Assembly (NCBI RefSeq): GCF_017068395.1
Contig: NZ_CP070619.1
Coordinates: forward strand, 3,100,001 to 3,164,000
Source of the DNA: Rhodococcus pseudokoreensis
Lineage (GTDB): Bacteria; Actinomycetota; Actinomycetes; Mycobacteriales; Mycobacteriaceae
DNA: 64,000 nt
Reading direction: 5' to 3'
The notes beneath the pieces were generated by a model. That model had not been told where the DNA came from. It saw nothing but the letters and a program-made list of their open reading frames with translations, and did no database searches. The translations under genes and the position numbers were made by a program. Shown in pieces: positions 32,333-41,078 of this stretch. Each line of letters opens with the position of its first letter. Position 1 is the first letter of the stretch.

Positions 32333-33793
32333 TCAGACGAGTTCGGCTTGGTAGTCGATGTTCGGACGTAGTGCCGCCCAGCCGAATCCCAGTGCCGCGC
32401 AAAGCGGGATCAGCAGGAGGAGCCATCGTGCGACGCCGCCCTGCCCGCCGAGCAGGACGCCGTAGTTCTGCACGGCGAGCCATACGACCACCGCGAACCC
32501 GAGGAGTGCCCCGGCGGGTGCCACCTTGGTCTTCCAGATGCTCGTCTCCAGGCGGGTGCGGGCGAAGAAGGCGATGATCGACGCCGAGGTCAGGGCGAGG
32601 ATCACGATGAGCGAGACGGTGCCTAGTGACAGCAACCAGCTGAAGGTGACGGTGATCGGGTCCGCGCCGGCGAGTTCGAAGGCGGCGAGGATGATCGCGA
32701 GCGCAACGCCGACTACCAAGGCGGCCGCCGCGGGGGTGCCGGTCTTGGCGTTGGCTTCACCGAGGCGGTGCGGCAGCACCTTTGCCCGTCCCAGCGCATA
32801 GAGGTAGCGGGAGAACATGTTCTGGAAGCCGATGAGCATGGCGATGAAGCTCGTGACGACCAGGATTTCCATCACCGTGCTCAACCAGGGACCGACTTCG
32901 GCCTCGGCGATGGCGAACACGAATCCGGCCGGGTCGTCGGTGGCGGCGGCCTGGACGGCGTCCGCGCCGACGGAGTTGCCCAGCGCCCAGGTGGTCAGGG
33001 CGTAGAAGACGCCGATGAACGCGATCGAGGTGTATACGGCGCGGGGAATGGTGCGGTGCGGGTCCTTAGCTTCCTCGGAGAAGACGACGGTGGCCTCGAA
33101 ACCGGTGAAGCAGGTGATGCAGAACAGGAACGCCACACCGAGCCCCGGACCGACCAGCGCGGAGGGATCGAAGGCCGCAAGCGAGTTCCCCGAGACGCCG
33201 CCCCCGACGATGATCGCGACGTCCAGCACGACGAAGGCGGCGATCTCGAGCAGCACGAGCAGTCCCAGCACCTTCAAGCTGACGTCGACGCCGCGGACGG
33301 TGAGTGCGGTGACAAGGGCCAGGGTGACGAACAGCAGCACCCACGCCGGCACGTCGACACCGAGTTTGTCGGTGATCAACTGTTGCGCGAACACCGAGTA
33401 CTGGGACCACAGGGCAGCCTGCAGGGCCGTGTAGGCCAGGATGGCCAACCCGGCGGCGGCAGTGGCCAGTCGTGGCCCGAATCCCTGCGCGATGTACGCG
33501 ACGAAGCCGCCGGCATTGGTGATGTGCCTGCTCATCGTCACATACCCCACGGAGAAGACGACGAACAACAGGGCCGCCAGCAGATACGTCGCGGGGGCGG
33601 CGACACCGTTGACGGAGAAGACGACGGGTGAGGCGCCGACGATCGCGGCCATCGGTGCGACTGCGGCGACGACGAAGAACACGATCGCCGCGACCCCGAG
33701 CCTGCCTGCCCGCAGCCCCGCCCTCCCCTCCCCGGGGGGCTCGTTGTGACCGGTGTTCTGTGGCGGGACGGCCTGGTGGGGAGGTGTGGACAT
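32333..33793 (-). CDS. APC-family amino acid/amine permease
   Basis: A 486-residue secondary transporter with 12 or more hydrophobic segments. Typical APC features include VVAAVAPMAAIVGASPVVF (helix 1 with broken-helix Gly/Pro), GFVAYIAQGFG (helix 3 region) and the FTGFEATVVFSEEAKDPHRTIPRAV segment, the consensus amphipathic region of the amino acid-polyamine-organocation family. It probably imports an amine or amino acid. It sits in a minus-strand run with the MoaF-like protein and an aldehyde dehydrogenase, suggesting uptake and oxidation of a monoamine-like compound. Confidence 0.9.
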   Translation of the reverse strand: MSTPPHQAVPPQNTGHNEPPGEGRAGLRAGRLGVAAIVFFVVAAVAPMAAIVGASPVVFSVNGVAAPATYLLAALLFVVFSVGYVTMSRHITNAGGFVAYIAQGFGPRLATAAAGLAILAYTALQAALWSQYSVFAQQLITDKLGVDVPAWVLLFVTLALVTALTVRGVDVSLKVLGLLVLLEIAAFVVLDVAIIVGGGVSGNSLAAFDPSALVGPGLGVAFLFCITCFTGFEATVVFSEEAKDPHRTIPRAVYTSIAFIGVFYALTTWALGNSVGADAVQAAATDDPAGFVFAIAEAEVGPWLSTVMEILVVTSFIAMLIGFQNMFSRYLYALGRAKVLPHRLGEANAKTGTPAAAALVVGVALAIILAAFELAGADPITVTFSWLLSLGTVSLIVILALTSASIIAFFARTRLETSIWKTKVAPAGALLGFAVVVWLAVQNYGVLLGGQGGVARWLLLLIPLCAALGFGWAALRPNIDYQAELV

Positions 33794-33879
33794 TGGAGCC
33801 TCCGAAGAAGGAATTCGCGGGGTGGTGCGGGTTGGTGATGCGGCGTGTTCGTGGGTGACAGTCGGCGGACGGATTCGCG

Positions 33880-34707
33880 TCAGGCTTTCGGTCCGGGGCG
33901 GGCGTCGTCGACGGACGGGGTGCGTTCGAATTCGCGCGCGTACGAGCCCATGGTGATGTTGACCAGGTCACCGCTCTGCTGGTCGATGCCGAATTGGATG
34001 CCGACGGTGCGGAGGGCATTCAGGTCGACCAGGACCATGCCCTCGACGCCGACGTTCTTCTCCAGCCAGGAGAACAGGTACGTGTTCTCCCGCAGCTTCC
34101 AGTAGGTGCAGCTGTCGGTGTCGCCCACACCCAGCTCGGCGCCGCCGATGCACAGCCAGGTGAAGAGGTTCTCGTTGAGGTAGACGTGGTCGTACACGTC
34201 GTCGCCGCTGTAGGCGTAGCGCACCCGGCGCCCGATCAGCTCGCCGGTCGGCTCGTGGGCGTCGGCCGCGGTGGCGGCGCTTCCTGCGATCTGGCCCTGG
34301 AACCACCGCTGGCGGGCAAGATGGGGGTTGGGGCCGAGTCCGAGTTCGCCGACCGCGCCGGTGACCTGACCGGTCGTCAGATCGAGGGCGGCGCTGACGA
34401 CCACCGGGTGGTCCTCGCCGCTGCGCCGGTAGTGGAGGTAGAACAGTCCGGGCTGCATCTCGAACAGCTCGTAGGTCTCGGTGCCGGCCTGCTCGCCGGT
34501 GCGCCAGCTCAGTTCTGCTTCGGAGAATGCGTGGGTGAGGGTGAACTTGTCACCCGAATCCACGAAGCGGGCGTTCAGGGTGAGTTCCCGGCCGTCGAGG
34601 GCGCGGCTGTAGGCGGGCCGGTATTCGTCGAAGCCGTCGGCCATCTCGCTCAGCGAGGCCCAGTCGTCCTTGTTCCAGCTGAAGGCCGAGGTAGTGGAGG
34701 TGCTCAT
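33880..34707 (-). CDS. MoaF-like protein (monoamine regulon type)
   Basis: A 275-residue soluble protein. The C-terminal half fits the MoaF C-terminal domain: RVRYAYSGDDVYDHVYLNENLFTWLCIGG, then DTDSCTYWKL, YLFSWLEKNVGVEGMVLVDL and VNITMGSYAREF. The N-terminal half matches the MoaF lipocalin-like domain. Named after moaF of the Klebsiella monoamine regulon; biochemical role unresolved, a small-molecule binding or isomerising lipocalin-like fold is likely. Start ATG 34707 (MSTSTTSAF) is chosen; the frame continues upstream only as a shadow of the aldehyde dehydrogenase. The APC permease and dehydrogenase neighbours fit amine catabolism. Confidence 0.8.
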   Translation of the reverse strand: MSTSTTSAFSWNKDDWASLSEMADGFDEYRPAYSRALDGRELTLNARFVDSGDKFTLTHAFSEAELSWRTGEQAGTETYELFEMQPGLFYLHYRRSGEDHPVVVSAALDLTTGQVTGAVGELGLGPNPHLARQRWFQGQIAGSAATAADAHEPTGELIGRRVRYAYSGDDVYDHVYLNENLFTWLCIGGAELGVGDTDSCTYWKLRENTYLFSWLEKNVGVEGMVLVDLNALRTVGIQFGIDQQSGDLVNITMGSYAREFERTPSVDDARPGPKA

Positions 34708-34763
34708 GATGTCAGGTGTCCTTGGATCGGTGGAGGATTTCTGGTGGGTCGTTCGCGGGCGGG

Positions 34764-36212
34764 TCAGCCGAGGTTGACCCAGACGCCCTTGGTCTCGGTG
34801 AATTCGTCGATGGCATTGGAGCTCATTTCCCGGCCCCATCCGCTGGAACCGAATCCGCCCCACGGGGCAGCGGGATCGAGGAACGGCAGCATGTTGACGA
34901 AGACGCTGCCGGCGTGGATCGACGCGGCGAGGTTGTGCGCCAGCTCGAGGTCCTTGGTCCAAATACATGCGGCCAGACCGTAATCGGTGTCGTTGGCGCG
35001 GGCCGCGAGCTCGTCGGCGTCGTCGTACGACAGGATCGACAGCACCGGCCCGAAGATCTCCTCCCGGGCGATGGTCATGTCGTCGCGCACACCCGAGAAC
35101 ACGGTGGGGGCGAAGAAGTTCCCGCCGGACAGCTCTCCGCCGACGCGGCTGCCGCCGGTCACCAACTGCGCGCCCTCGGCGACCCCGGCGTTGACGAGCC
35201 GCTCGACGTGGTCGGCGTGCTCGGGCGAGGCCAGCGGGCCGATCACCGTCTCGGGCGACATGCCGGGACCGATCGGCAGCGCGCTCGCCGCGGCGGCGAT
35301 CTTCTCGGTGAACTCGTCCACCCGCTTCGAGTCGACGAAGAATCGCGTGTAGGACGCACAGACCTGACCGCTGTTGAGCAGGGCGCCCTGCAGGTTCCCC
35401 GCGACCGCGGCGTCGATATCCGCATCCCGCGCAATGACACTCGGCGCCTTGCCGCCGAGTTCGAGGGTGACCCGCTTGAGGTTGCCCGAGGCGGCGACGA
35501 CGATTTGCTTCCCGACCGCGGTCGACCCGGTGAACGACACCTTGTCGACGTCGGCGTGCTCGGTGAGGGCCTTGCCCGCCTCGGGACCGCCGGTCAGGCA
35601 GTTCACGACTCCGGGCGGGAACCCGGCCTCCACGCACAGCTTCGCGAGGAACACGGTGCTCAGCGGCGTCTGCTCGGCGGGCTTGAGGATCACGGTGTTG
35701 CCGCAGGCCAGCGCCGGGGCCAGCTTCCAGGCGGCGATCATCAGCGGGAAGTTCCACGGGGTGATCAGGGCGCACACGCCGACCGGTTCGCGGCGGGTGT
35801 AGTGCATCGTGTTGGGGATCGACACCGCCGAGTTCTTGCCCTCGATCTTGGTGCACCAACCGGCGTAGTAGCGGAAGACCTCGGCGGCCATGGTGAGGCT
35901 GACGGTCTTCGCGACCCCGAGCGGCTGCCCCTGGTCGCGGGTTTCGAGTTCGGCGAGTTCGTCGGCGTGCTGCTCGATCAGGTCGGCGACCTTCCACAGC
36001 AGCCGTGCGCGGGCGGCGGGCACCAGTGCCTTCCATGCCGGATCGGTCAGCGCCTGCCGCGCCGCCGCGACCGCGGCGTCGACGTCGGCGACGCCGGCGT
36101 CCGCGACAGTGCCCAGCGGCTCACCCGTCGCCGGATCGTAGGTCTTGAACTCGGCACCGGACCGGGCCGGAACCCAACGGCCGTCGATCAGCAACTGCTC
36201 GCGCACATCCAT
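34764..36212 (-). CDS. Aldehyde dehydrogenase (betaine/gamma-aminobutyraldehyde type)
   Basis: A 482-residue aldehyde dehydrogenase: ITPWNFPLMIAAWKLAPAL, ILKPAEQTPLS, FTGSTAVGKQIV, Glu in LELGGKAPSV, Cys in NSGQVCASYTRFFV, REEIFGPVLSIL and the C-terminal GGFGSSGWGREM. The closest architecture is the amino-aldehyde/phenylacetaldehyde/PuuC-like group. ATG 36212 (MDVREQ) follows a GAGGAG site. With MoaF and an APC permease it suggests oxidation of an aldehyde derived from an amine, though no amine oxidase gene is in the window. Confidence 0.9.
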   Translation of the reverse strand: MDVREQLLIDGRWVPARSGAEFKTYDPATGEPLGTVADAGVADVDAAVAAARQALTDPAWKALVPAARARLLWKVADLIEQHADELAELETRDQGQPLGVAKTVSLTMAAEVFRYYAGWCTKIEGKNSAVSIPNTMHYTRREPVGVCALITPWNFPLMIAAWKLAPALACGNTVILKPAEQTPLSTVFLAKLCVEAGFPPGVVNCLTGGPEAGKALTEHADVDKVSFTGSTAVGKQIVVAASGNLKRVTLELGGKAPSVIARDADIDAAVAGNLQGALLNSGQVCASYTRFFVDSKRVDEFTEKIAAAASALPIGPGMSPETVIGPLASPEHADHVERLVNAGVAEGAQLVTGGSRVGGELSGGNFFAPTVFSGVRDDMTIAREEIFGPVLSILSYDDADELAARANDTDYGLAACIWTKDLELAHNLAASIHAGSVFVNMLPFLDPAAPWGGFGSSGWGREMSSNAIDEFTETKGVWVNLG

Positions 36213-36439
36213 TGTGAGAACTCCTCGAAATACTCGTGACCAGGCCACGTGACGTGAGTCTCACTCTGCTCCGGGATTCGCGGAACCGCATTGCCCGAAA
36301 CCGTACAAACATTGACTAATCCCGCATACCTTCGGTGGCGCCGAGTCAATCGACAGCGGTCGCGGCCGACGGGTCGCGCGGCACGAAAGTCGAATTCCGT
36401 TTCAGCAAAGTATATTTGGGAGTTCACGCGTCGCCCACC

Positions 36440-37021
36440 TCACTCGGCAAGTGAGCGCAGAAACCGGCGAAGATGCGCGAGCGCGGCCTCGTTGAGTTCG
36501 GGGCGGTCGAGAGTGACCTGCTGAAAGATCAGTCCGTCGGCGGCCGCGATGAACAGTTGGGCCATCGCCTCGTCGCAGTCGATTCCGCCGTGCGCCAACT
36601 CTTCGCGCAGGGCCTGCCGATAGGTGCCGTACAGCGACTCGACGTGCGGACGCAGTTCGGGACGCCGCCGCGATTCGAGGATCAGTTCGTACTGGAAGGC
36701 CTGCTCGTCGGGGTTGGCGACGACCATCCCGATCAGTCCGGCGAAGAGCGCGTCGAGGTCCCCGGTGCCCGGCCGGGTGCTGATCGAGGTGACGCTGTTT
36801 TCGACGGAGTACTGCAAGGCGGCCTCGAGCAGGGCGTCCCTGCTCCCGAAGTGGTGGGCGACCAGGCCGTGCGTGACGTTCGCCTCGCGAGCGACGGCGC
36901 GGTAGGTCAGTTTTCGCAGGCCCTGGTCGGCGACGACGTGGACGGCGGCGGCGAGCAGCGCCTGCCGGCCCTCGCCATACATTGGCGAACTCCGACCCGG
37001 TGTGGACGCAACAGCGGTCAT
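36440..37021 (-). CDS. TetR-family transcriptional regulator
   Basis: A 193-residue TetR repressor with HTH GLRKLTYRAVAREANVTHGLVAHHFGSRDALL near the N terminus and a helical ligand-binding C-terminal domain. It is a clear paralogue of the regulator at 43266-43925 (long identical stretches across the HTH and the NSVTSISTRPG segment). The divergent promoter region (37022-37186) contains two palindromic words, TATCCA-N2-TGACTA at 37048 and TATCCA-TC-TGGATA at 37103, also seen near the paralogue. It probably represses the divergent SDR-amidohydrolase-MFS operon and itself. Confidence 0.88.
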   Translation of the reverse strand: MTAVASTPGRSSPMYGEGRQALLAAAVHVVADQGLRKLTYRAVAREANVTHGLVAHHFGSRDALLEAALQYSVENSVTSISTRPGTGDLDALFAGLIGMVVANPDEQAFQYELILESRRRPELRPHVESLYGTYRQALREELAHGGIDCDEAMAQLFIAAADGLIFQQVTLDRPELNEAALAHLRRFLRSLAE

Positions 37022-37047
37022 CGGTGTCCTCCAGGATTGTTTTCATC

Positions 37048-37116
37048 TATCCACTTGACTAGTTGTACAGCACCGGGGCATATTTGTGCCACCGATCACA
37101 ACTATCCATCTGGATA
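37048..37116. promoter_or_regulatory. Twin TetR operators, divergent promoter
   Basis: Imperfect palindrome TATCCACTTGACTA (37048-37061) and perfect TATCCA-TC-TGGATA (37103-37116), 55 bases apart start to start. The same word family (TGTCCA-N2-TGGACA) recurs at the second TetR gene. Confidence 0.6.
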
Positions 37117-37186
37117 TTTGGCTTCTCTTCGCTCGCGGTCCACTTCGACCGCACCAATGCCGTCGGCACGCAGAAGGACCCTCACC

Positions 37187-38044
37187 ATGACGAATACAGC
37201 GGATAACGAACCGCAGGCCACGCTCGCTGACCGGGATGCGTCCGGCGCAGTCGCCATAGTCACCGGCGGCGGGAGCGGGATCGGTGCAGCCACCGCGCAG
37301 GCGCTCACTGCCGCCGGCTGGTCGGTGGTGATCTGCGGACGGCGTGCGGACGCGCTCGCGCGGGTGGCCGACGCCACCGGGGCACATCCGATCGTCGCCG
37401 ACACCACCGACGCGGCCGCGGTAGCCCGCCTCGTCGAGAGCACCGTCACCCGCTTCGGGCGCATGGACGGACTGGTCCTCAACGCCGGAACCGTCCGGCC
37501 CGGCCCGGTCGGCGAATTGTCCGACAGCGATTGGGCGGCGATGGTCGAGACGAACCTCACCGCGCCCTACCGTCTGCTGCACACCGCCCTGCCGCACCTG
37601 GTCCGGAACGGCGGGGCGGTGGTCGGGGTGTCCTCGGTCAGCGGGCTGCGTGCCTCGGGCGGAACCCCCGGCTACAACGCCACGAAGGCGGGACTGAACA
37701 TGCTGCTGCAGTCGGTCGCCGTCGACTACGGGCCGCGAGGAGTACGCGCCAACGTCGTCTGCCCCGGTTGGACCCGCACCGAGATGGCCGACGAGGAAAT
37801 GGCCGAACTCGGCGGCGAACGCGGCCTCGACGCGGAGCAGGCCTATCGCCTCGCCTCCGCACTCGTCCCGCTGCCGCGGCCCGCGCACGCTGCCGAAGTC
37901 GCCGCCACCATCGCCTGGCTGCTCTCCCCCGCCGCCTCCTACGTCAACGCCGCGGTGCTGCCCGTGGACGGCGGGCACAGCGCGGTCGACGTAGGCACCG
38001 TCGCCCTCGACCCACGATTCTCCCTCGCCATGACCACGATCTGA
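37187..38044 (+). CDS. SDR family NAD(P)-dependent oxidoreductase
   Basis: A 285-residue classical short-chain dehydrogenase: cofactor motif TGGGSGIGAA, LVLNAGTV (NAG motif), catalytic Ser in VGVSSVSG and YxxxK in PGYNATKAGL, then NVVCPGWTRTEM and PVDGGHS at the end. An extended 25-residue N-terminal tail precedes the Rossmann fold. AAGGAC ribosome site before ATG 37187. It is first in an operon with a second SDR and an amidohydrolase; it probably oxidises a secondary alcohol. Confidence 0.9.
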   Translation: MTNTADNEPQATLADRDASGAVAIVTGGGSGIGAATAQALTAAGWSVVICGRRADALARVADATGAHPIVADTTDAAAVARLVESTVTRFGRMDGLVLNAGTVRPGPVGELSDSDWAAMVETNLTAPYRLLHTALPHLVRNGGAVVGVSSVSGLRASGGTPGYNATKAGLNMLLQSVAVDYGPRGVRANVVCPGWTRTEMADEEMAELGGERGLDAEQAYRLASALVPLPRPAHAAEVAATIAWLLSPAASYVNAAVLPVDGGHSAVDVGTVALDPRFSLAMTTI

Positions 38045-38077
38045 CGGTCCGTACACCCCCGGAGAAGGAACATCCCG

Positions 38078-38854
38078 ATGAACTTGCAACTGCGCGAACG
38101 AGTGGTGTTGGTGACCGGAGGCGCATCCGGCATCGGCCGAGCCTGTGTGGACGCGCTGACAGCCGAGGGTGCCCACGTGCTCATCGTCGACCGATCCCCG
38201 GACGGACAAGTGGTCGCCGACACGCATCGAAACCACGGCGCCACGGCCGACTTCGGCCATGCTGACATCACCAACGAATCCGACGTCGAACGAGCGGTCG
38301 ACTACGTACTCGACAAATTCGGGCGCCTCGATGCGGTCCTCGGCTGCGCCGGCATATCCGGTCCCGTCGGAACGCGAGCCACCGAAGTGAGCATCGAGGA
38401 GTGGGATCGGGTGATGGCCGTCAATGTCCGCGGAAATTTTCTCATCGCAAAACACGCGATCCCGCACTTGCAGAACAGCGACATCGGCACCGTTGTGTTC
38501 CTGGCCTCCGATGCCGCGTTAGCCGCCTTTGAGGGCATGACGCCATACAGCACCTCCAAGGGAGCCGTGCTGATGCTGACCAGATCACTATCTGTCGACC
38601 ATCCGTCGGTGCGAGTCAACGCCTTGTGCCCGGGCATCGTCGACACCCCGATGTCCCGGGCCGACCTTGGCCACTCGGAAGGCTTCGCTGGAACGAACCT
38701 GCCAGTCGTGTCGGCGCATCAGATCGCTCTACACGCAATGTTCCTCGCGTCCCCGGTCAGCGCCCCGATCAACGGGACCACTCTGGTCTCGGACTTCGGC
38801 TATCTCGCCCGTTCGGCGGTCGGAACGCTCGACTTCACCAGCGCCGCCCCGTGA
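38078..38854 (+). CDS. SDR family oxidoreductase
   Basis: A 258-residue short-chain dehydrogenase: TGGASGIGRAC cofactor motif, DRSPDGQ suggesting NAD preference (Asp after the second strand), LGCAGISG replacing the usual NNAG, and YSTSKGA with the catalytic Tyr/Lys. A GGAGAAGGAAC ribosome site precedes ATG 38078, 33 bases after the first SDR. Two SDRs in one operon suggest sequential or stereospecific alcohol oxidations. Substrate unknown. Confidence 0.88.
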   Translation: MNLQLRERVVLVTGGASGIGRACVDALTAEGAHVLIVDRSPDGQVVADTHRNHGATADFGHADITNESDVERAVDYVLDKFGRLDAVLGCAGISGPVGTRATEVSIEEWDRVMAVNVRGNFLIAKHAIPHLQNSDIGTVVFLASDAALAAFEGMTPYSTSKGAVLMLTRSLSVDHPSVRVNALCPGIVDTPMSRADLGHSEGFAGTNLPVVSAHQIALHAMFLASPVSAPINGTTLVSDFGYLARSAVGTLDFTSAAP

Positions 38855-38975
38855 CGGCAAGAACCGAATGGTCGCTCGCACCCACGCTCAGCCGGAATCG
38901 CTTACGTGACGCCGCGTGGTGCAAGTGTCCCGCCTCATCGCCCACGACACCACTCCAGAACGGAAGGAAGAACCG

Positions 38976-40574
38976 ATGCCAACCGCGTTGCTCAATGGCC
39001 GCATCTACACCGTCGACCCGGCCGCACCCTGGGTGCAGGCCGTTCTGATCGACGACGGCATCTTCACGGTCGTCGGGTCCGACGACGACGTCCGTGCCGC
39101 GGCCCCGGAGGGTACCGAGTTCGTCGACCTCGACGGTCGCATGGCGATGCCCGGACTGCACGATGCCCACACCCATCTGCTGTTCAGCGGGTTGAAGTTT
39201 CGCTACGAGGCCCGTCTGACACCGGGCGGCTCCCCGCAGGAGATCGTGCACGACCTCAGTCACTGCAGATGCGCTGAACTCGTCGACGAGGACGTGCAGC
39301 CCTGGATCGTCGGCGGCGAGTTCGTGCCCGCCGACTTCGCCGCGGGAGAACTGGACCGCAAATTCCTCGATGAGGCGTTCCCCGATCAGCCGGTCTTCCT
39401 GTACGACTACACCATTCACCACGCCCTGGCCAACACCACCGCACTTGACCTCGCCGGGCTCTCCGCCGACTCGGTGGACCCACCCGGTGGCCGGCTGGTC
39501 CGCCGGGAAGGGACGAACGAGCTGACCGGGGAACTCGTCGAGCAGGCCCGCTGGCCCGTGATGCGCGCCATGTCCGATTACCGTGCCGGCATCTACCGTG
39601 ACGCCGTCGGCTGGGCAGCGTCGGTGTGCCATCAGTACGGCATCACGTCCGTGCAGGAGGCCTCCGCGTCCCCGCAGGCGCTCGCGGCCTACCGGGACCT
39701 CGACCGGGACGGCGCACTGAACCTGCACGTCGCCGCGCACCTGGTCTGGAAGGAGGAGGGTTTCGGGATGGCCGATACCGCCGAACTCGACCGCACCATC
39801 GCCGAACGAGCGGCATTCGCCAGTGAACACCTGGACACCGGACGCATCAAGATCTGGCTCGACGGGTCACCCTTACCGCCGCACATGACCCAGGCGGACC
39901 TCGACGCGCACGGCAGCGTCGACCCCACCAACATTCTCGTCGACGAAGATCAACTCACCGAGGTGCTGCGCGGATTCGACGCGGCCGGGTTGTCGGTGAA
40001 AATCCACTGCGCCGGTGCGGGTTCCGTGCGCGCCGCACTCGACGCCTTCGAGAACGTTCGCCGGACCAACGGCACACGCGGCCCGGCCCACGAGATCGCG
40101 CACTGCCCGTTCATCCACGACGACGACTACAAGCGATTCGGTCAACTCGACGTGATCGCCGAGATGTCGCCCGCAATCTGGCATCTCGATATTCCCGGGC
40201 ACGACGATGCGTTCAAGTTCCGCACCATCCTCGACTCGGGTGCCACGATGACCGTCGGCTCGGACTGGATCATCACCCCGAATCCGAATCTGTTCCCGGC
40301 CCTGCAGGGCATGCTGCAACGCGGTGACGAGACCGTCGGTCTCACCACCGCCGTGCATCTGATGACCCTCGGCGGTGCAAAGGTCGTCGGCCGTGATCAC
40401 GTGCAGGGCACGATCACCGCCGGGAAGTCCGCCGACCTGATCGTGCTCGACCGCAACATCTTCGAGGTCCCGCCCGAGCAGGTCGGATCCACGCAGGTGC
40501 TGCGGACCCTCTTCGAGGGGCGCACCGTCTTCGACGCGGACGCATCGACCGCCGCCGATCTGCATCGGCCCTGA
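38976..40574 (+). CDS. Amidohydrolase, YtcJ-like
   Basis: A 532-residue metal-dependent amidohydrolase (amidohydrolase 3 branch). The metal-binding HxH lies in MPGLHDAHTHLLFSG, IWLDGSPLPPHMTQ and VKIHCAGAGSVRAAL follow, with AHCPFIHDDDYKRF and VGSDWIITPNPNL near the C terminus (final Asp). The N terminus has the TALLNGRIYTVDP composite beta-domain strand. It likely hydrolyses an amide or related C-N bond in the same pathway as the SDRs. ATG 38976 follows CGGAAGGAAG. Confidence 0.88.
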   Translation: MPTALLNGRIYTVDPAAPWVQAVLIDDGIFTVVGSDDDVRAAAPEGTEFVDLDGRMAMPGLHDAHTHLLFSGLKFRYEARLTPGGSPQEIVHDLSHCRCAELVDEDVQPWIVGGEFVPADFAAGELDRKFLDEAFPDQPVFLYDYTIHHALANTTALDLAGLSADSVDPPGGRLVRREGTNELTGELVEQARWPVMRAMSDYRAGIYRDAVGWAASVCHQYGITSVQEASASPQALAAYRDLDRDGALNLHVAAHLVWKEEGFGMADTAELDRTIAERAAFASEHLDTGRIKIWLDGSPLPPHMTQADLDAHGSVDPTNILVDEDQLTEVLRGFDAAGLSVKIHCAGAGSVRAALDAFENVRRTNGTRGPAHEIAHCPFIHDDDYKRFGQLDVIAEMSPAIWHLDIPGHDDAFKFRTILDSGATMTVGSDWIITPNPNLFPALQGMLQRGDETVGLTTAVHLMTLGGAKVVGRDHVQGTITAGKSADLIVLDRNIFEVPPEQVGSTQVLRTLFEGRTVFDADASTAADLHRP

Positions 40575-40621
40575 GCGCAGTACACCCCTTCCGACTGTTG
40601 ACCAACCCTGGAGGACTCACC

Positions 40622-41044
40622 GTGTCCAACCCTGATTTCGACACCGTCGCAGCCTTGTACGAGGCGTGGAACACCCGAGACATCGCAGCCTGGGTCGATT
40701 CGTTCACCCCCGATGCGACCTGGACGAATCTGCCCACCGGAGAGGTCCACGCCGGTCACGACGGGATGGCGGACAACTACCGGCACTGGGACGGGCCGTT
40801 CCGCGACGGAACGTGCGAGAAGCTCACCTTCGCCGGGGGTGACGGGCTGGTCGTCACCGAGTTCGTTGCGGTCGGCACCCACACCGGCCCCCTCACGACC
40901 CCGGACGGAGAGGACATCCGCCCCACCGGTCGCACACTGTCGGTTCCCTTCTGCGACATCCACCGGGTCGAGAACGGCCGGATCTCGTCGACCCGGCGGT
41001 ACTGGGACCAGCTCACCGTCCTCACCCAGCTCGGACTGCACTAA
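40622..41044 (+). CDS. SnoaL/NTF2-like protein
   Basis: A 140-residue single-domain protein with the SnoaL-like pattern (VAALYEAWNTRDIAAWVDSFTPDATWTN; GHDGMADNYRHW; VENGRISSTRRYWDQL), i.e. a cone-shaped alpha+beta barrel often acting as a small isomerase, hydrolase or accessory protein. GTG 40622 follows TGGAGGACTCACC. It is embedded between the amidohydrolase and MFS genes of one operon. Confidence 0.85.
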   Translation: MSNPDFDTVAALYEAWNTRDIAAWVDSFTPDATWTNLPTGEVHAGHDGMADNYRHWDGPFRDGTCEKLTFAGGDGLVVTEFVAVGTHTGPLTTPDGEDIRPTGRTLSVPFCDIHRVENGRISSTRRYWDQLTVLTQLGLH

Positions 41045-41078
41045 GCCTGGACTTTCCCCACTCACGAAGGACCACCCG

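Noticed and set aside
33880..36036. 718-aa frame joining MoaF to an upstream extension
   Set aside because: The upstream 443 residues are an out-of-frame reading of the aldehyde dehydrogenase; the true MoaF start is ATG 34707.
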